From an uncultured Pelagibacteraceae bacterium (GTDB lineage: Bacteria; Pseudomonadota; Alphaproteobacteria; Pelagibacterales; Pelagibacteraceae): DNA of 64,000 nt. Below the pieces are notes generated by a model. It was not told the origin of the DNA, did not search any database, and worked only from the letters and a program-made list of their open reading frames with translations. This document shows, in pieces, positions 60,475 through 64,000 of this stretch. The translations under genes and the position numbers were made by a program. Every line of letters begins with the position of its first letter. Position 1 is the stretch's first letter. Where the stretch lies: NCBI GenBank assembly GCA_902609685.1, contig CACLSR010000005.1, positions 1 to 64,000 of the forward strand, given 5' to 3'.

Positions 60475-61238
60475 CTATATATTATATAAAATAAAATTAA
60501 GCCAAGAATTATCCTATAAATAACAAATACATTAAAAGAAATTTTACTTATAAATTTAAGAAAATATTTAATTGTAAAAAATGAAAACATGAATGATAAA
60601 AAAGTAGCAATTAATAATAAATAATTTATTTCTATTGATTGTTCAAAAGCCTCTCTTAAACCTAGGAAGCTTGCTCCTGCTAATGCAGGTATAGATAGTA
60701 AAAAAGAAATTTTACTAGCGTCTGTTCTATTGAAATTCAAAAATCTTGCTGCCGTAATCGTTATTCCAGCCCTACTAACTCCTGGTATCAACGCTAATAT
60801 TTGAAATAAACCAATTAATAAAACTGATTTAATATTTAAATCTGTAGAAATATTTCGATCAATTTTTCTTTGATCAGCAAAGAAAAGTATGAATCCAAAA
60901 AATAGTGTTGTTGATGCAATTACTTTTGTATTTCTTAAAAGATGAATAAATTCAGTGGAATATAAAATGTATCCAAAAAATATTAAAGGCAAGGAGCCAA
61001 TAATTATTAAACTTAATAACCTATTATTATTTCTTAGATCAAATAGCTCTTTTCTAAAATAAAAAATTACTGCAATTAATGAGCCTAAATGTAGACTTAT
61101 GTCTATTAATAAAGAACTTGTTTCTAAATTATAAAAATTTGATACCAATATTAAATGAGCAGACGAACTTATGGGTAAAAATTCAGAAATTCCTTGAACA
61201 GCAGAAAGAATTAAAATTTCTATAAAATCTCGCAACAT
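60471..61238 (-). CDS. uppP: Undecaprenyl-diphosphatase
   Basis: AVQGISEFLPISSSAHLILV; ALIPGVSRAGITITAARFL. Confidence 0.95.
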   Translation of the reverse strand: MLRDFIEILILSAVQGISEFLPISSSAHLILVSNFYNLETSSLLIDISLHLGSLIAVIFYFRKELFDLRNNNRLLSLIIIGSLPLIFFGYILYSTEFIHLLRNTKVIASTTLFFGFILFFADQRKIDRNISTDLNIKSVLLIGLFQILALIPGVSRAGITITAARFLNFNRTDASKISFLLSIPALAGASFLGLREAFEQSIEINYLLLIATFLSFMFSFFTIKYFLKFISKISFNVFVIYRIILGLILFYIIYS

Positions 61239-61422
61239 ACATGTGTCGTAGCTTAAAAAATATCCATTTTAAACAATTCGATTTAATCATATTAGGTATG
61301 CAAAAATCAGAATAAGTAGATTTTAAGCTAAATATTATTGTAATTAGGTAATAATAATTGACCTATTTATTTCTTTTACTAATAAAAACTATGTATATTT
61401 TGCGATAAATTTATAAAAATTT

Positions 61423-62862
61423 ATGACTGATAAAATGCTAAAATTCGTAAAAATAGGTCAACAAACCCCACCTAAAAGAGGAGTTGATAATAGGAAAGAT
61501 GATTTTAATGAAATCTATGATGAATTTATCACTCAAAAAGCACAAGAGCAGTCAAGTAGATGCTCCCAATGTGGAGTTCCTTTTTGCCAAGTTCATTGTC
61601 CTTTAAGTAATAACATTCCTGATTGGCTTAAATTGACTGCTGAAGGCAGATTGAAGGAAGCTTATGAATTATCTCAAAGTACAAATAATATGCCTGAAGT
61701 TTGTGGCAGAATATGTCCTCAAGACAGATTGTGTGAGGGTAATTGTGTTATTGAGCAGTCAGGTCATGGCACTGTAACAATTGGATCAGTCGAAAAATAT
61801 ATTACAGATAGTGCTTGGGAAAACGGATGGGTAAAGCCTATATCAATCAAACACGAAAAAGACCAAAGTGTTGGAATAATTGGTGCTGGACCCGCTGGAC
61901 TGGCAGCCGCTGAACAACTTAGGAAAAATGGATATCAAATTACTGTTTATGATAGATACGACAGAGCGGGTGGTTTGTTAATTTATGGAATTCCAAATTT
62001 TAAATTAGAAAAACATGTGGTCGAGAGAAGAACAAAATTATTGAAAGATGGTGGAATTAAATTTGAACAAAATTTTGAGGTTGGTAAGGATGCAACTTTA
62101 GAGCAATTGAGAAAAAAACATGATGCAATTTTAATTGCTACTGGAGTTTATAAACCAAGAGAAATTAATCTACCAGGAAATGATTTAGATAATATTTTTC
62201 CTGCTATGGAGTTTTTAACCGCATCAAACAAAAAGGGGTTGGGTGACAAAGTTGAATTGTTCGATAAAGGTATATTAAACGCTGAAGGTAAAGATGTAGT
62301 TGTTATTGGAGGCGGAGATACCGCAATGGATTGTGTTCGAACATCAATAAGACAAAAAGCTAATTCAGTTAAATGTTTATATAGAAGAGATAAAGATAAC
62401 ATGCCTGGATCTGCGAGAGAAGTAGCTAATGCGGAAGAAGAGGGTGTTGAATTTGTTTGGTTGTCTAGTCCAAAAGAATTTAGAGGAAAAAATAAAATTG
62501 AAAAATTAATTGTAGATCAAATTCAACTTGGAGATCCAGATGACTCAGGTAGAAGAAGACCAGAAATTAAACAAGGATCTGAATTTGAAATTAAAGCAGA
62601 TATGGTAATAAAAGCTTTAGGATTTGATCCAGAAAACCTGCCATTATTATTTGAAACACAAGAATTACAAGTTACAAAATGGGGAACAATTAAAACTGAC
62701 TTTGATACTATGGAAACTAATATTAAAGGTGTCTTTGCTGCCGGAGATATTGTTAGAGGTGCATCTTTAGTTGTTTGGGCAATTAAAGATGGTAGAGATG
62801 CTGCTTTATCAATCAAATCTTATCTTGAAAATATCGAATTAAAAAAATCTAAAGTTGCATAA
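61423..62862 (+). CDS. gltD: Glutamate synthase small subunit
   Basis: RCSQCGVPFCQVHCPLSNNIPDWL; GIIGAGPAGLAAAEQLRKNGY; GGGDTAMDC. Confidence 0.95.
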   Translation: MTDKMLKFVKIGQQTPPKRGVDNRKDDFNEIYDEFITQKAQEQSSRCSQCGVPFCQVHCPLSNNIPDWLKLTAEGRLKEAYELSQSTNNMPEVCGRICPQDRLCEGNCVIEQSGHGTVTIGSVEKYITDSAWENGWVKPISIKHEKDQSVGIIGAGPAGLAAAEQLRKNGYQITVYDRYDRAGGLLIYGIPNFKLEKHVVERRTKLLKDGGIKFEQNFEVGKDATLEQLRKKHDAILIATGVYKPREINLPGNDLDNIFPAMEFLTASNKKGLGDKVELFDKGILNAEGKDVVVIGGGDTAMDCVRTSIRQKANSVKCLYRRDKDNMPGSAREVANAEEEGVEFVWLSSPKEFRGKNKIEKLIVDQIQLGDPDDSGRRRPEIKQGSEFEIKADMVIKALGFDPENLPLLFETQELQVTKWGTIKTDFDTMETNIKGVFAAGDIVRGASLVVWAIKDGRDAALSIKSYLENIELKKSKVA

Positions 62863-64000
62863 TGAGTACATACAAAAAAAATTTAAAATTACTTACTAAA
62901 AACAATGTTTATTCTGAAGAAATGGAACATGATGCATGTGGAGTAGGGTTAATTGCATCAACAGAGGGAAAAAAATCAAGAGAGGTTGTAGAATATGGAA
63001 TTGAAGCTTTAAAGGCTGTATGGCATCGAGGAGCTGTTGATGCTGATGGAAAAACAGGTGATGGGGCAGGAATACATTTAGAAATACCCAAAGATTTCTT
63101 TATTGAAAAAATAGAAGTTACAGGTCACACACATGATGGCTCTGATATTTGTGTTGGAATGATTTTTTTACCAAGAAATGATTACTCCTCACAAGAAAGC
63201 TGTAAAACGATTGTAGAAAGTGAGTTAACCAAAAATGATTTTAGTATCTATGGATGGAGACAGGTGCCTGTTAATCCAAAAGTTTTAGGAGAAAAAGCTT
63301 TCCAAACTATGCCAGAGATAATTCAAGTGCTTTTTAAATCGAATGATAAAAATTTGCTTGATAAAGATCTTGAAAGAAAAATTTATGAAACAAGAAAAAA
63401 AATTGAGAATAAAGCTTTCAATTTATCATTAAATAATTTTTATATTTGCTCAATAAGTTCTAAATCAATTATCTATAAGGGCATGTTTTTAGCTGAGGCT
63501 ATCTCAGATTTTTTCTTAGATTTAAAAGACGAAAGATTTATTTCAAGATTTGCAATTTTTCATCAGAGATTTTCAACTAATACTGCTCCAAGCTGGAGTT
63601 TGGCACAACCATTTAGAGCAGTTGCCCATAATGGTGAAATTAATACTTACAAAGGCAATAAAAACTGGATGAGAGTTCATGAGCAAGAGATGAGCAGCCC
63701 TCTTTTTGAAAATGTAGAAAATTTAAAGCCAGTTATACAAAAAGGGGTTTCTGACTCTGCGGCACTAGATAATGTTTTTGAGTTATTAAATAAATCTGGC
63801 CAACCTGCACCTTTAGCAAAATTAATGATGATTCCTGATGCTTGGTCAAAAAGAAATAAAACTCTTCCAAAAAGCCATCAGCAATTATTTAATTTTTTAA
63901 ATAGTACTATGGAACCTTGGGATGGTCCTGCCGCAATTGCCGCAACAGATAATGAGTGGGTCATTGCAGCAAATGATCGTAATGGTTTAAGGCCTTTAAG
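62862..64000 (+). CDS. gltB: Glutamate synthase large subunit, partial (runs off window)
   Basis: MEHDACGVGLIASTEG (class II amidotransferase Cys), FAIFHQRFSTNTAPSWSLAQPFRAVAHNGEINTYKGN. Confidence 0.95.
   Translation, partial: MSTYKKNLKLLTKNNVYSEEMEHDACGVGLIASTEGKKSREVVEYGIEALKAVWHRGAVDADGKTGDGAGIHLEIPKDFFIEKIEVTGHTHDGSDICVGMIFLPRNDYSSQESCKTIVESELTKNDFSIYGWRQVPVNPKVLGEKAFQTMPEIIQVLFKSNDKNLLDKDLERKIYETRKKIENKAFNLSLNNFYICSISSKSIIYKGMFLAEAISDFFLDLKDERFISRFAIFHQRFSTNTAPSWSLAQPFRAVAHNGEINTYKGNKNWMRVHEQEMSSPLFENVENLKPVIQKGVSDSAALDNVFELLNKSGQPAPLAKLMMIPDAWSKRNKTLPKSHQQLFNFLNSTMEPWDGPAAIAATDNEWVIAANDRNGLRPL

Overview
This is a 64 kb AT-rich, very densely packed alphaproteobacterial chromosome segment. 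Low GC, short spacers, many overlapping genes and gene content all suggest a SAR11/Pelagibacterales-like genome; that assignment is inference, not a search result. Nearly all of it is core housekeeping: grpE(partial)-rdgB; rsmI/dolP-like; maeB; murJ-trpS; a tsaB-fur-miaB-phoH-ybeY-lnt-metK-nusA-infB-rbfA-rpsO-pnp chain; fabI-fabB-fabA; an Irr-like Fur-family regulator plus katG; coaBC/ubiB/ubiE; mutM-rpsT-dnaA-dnaN; argH-lptM-like-lysA; coq7/dsbB; tRNA-Leu and tRNA-Arg; carD/fdxA/TerB/helicase; thiolase; aceE-aceF; uppP; gltD-gltB(partial). I saw no rRNA, CRISPR array, prophage or transposon. Best leads: (1) a nearly identical TTTAGAA-N3-TTATAA(A/T) operator at both the Irr-like regulator promoter and the katG promoter, defining a putative small regulon with a 2OG-dioxygenase-like gene and a DUF2061 gene; (2) a 25-aa Lys/Arg/Ala mini-protein gene with its own promoter, 16-bp palindrome and terminator, convergent to a CarD homologue with a ~95-aa Lys-rich tail; (3) a pyruvate dehydrogenase E1 fused to an N-terminal lipoyl domain that looks copied from adjacent aceF; (4) small ORFs absent from the ORF track, including a 43-aa LptM-like lipoprotein and a 32-aa single-TM protein; (5) divergent genes (tsaB / polysaccharide deacetylase) whose 5' coding ends overlap by 53 bp.
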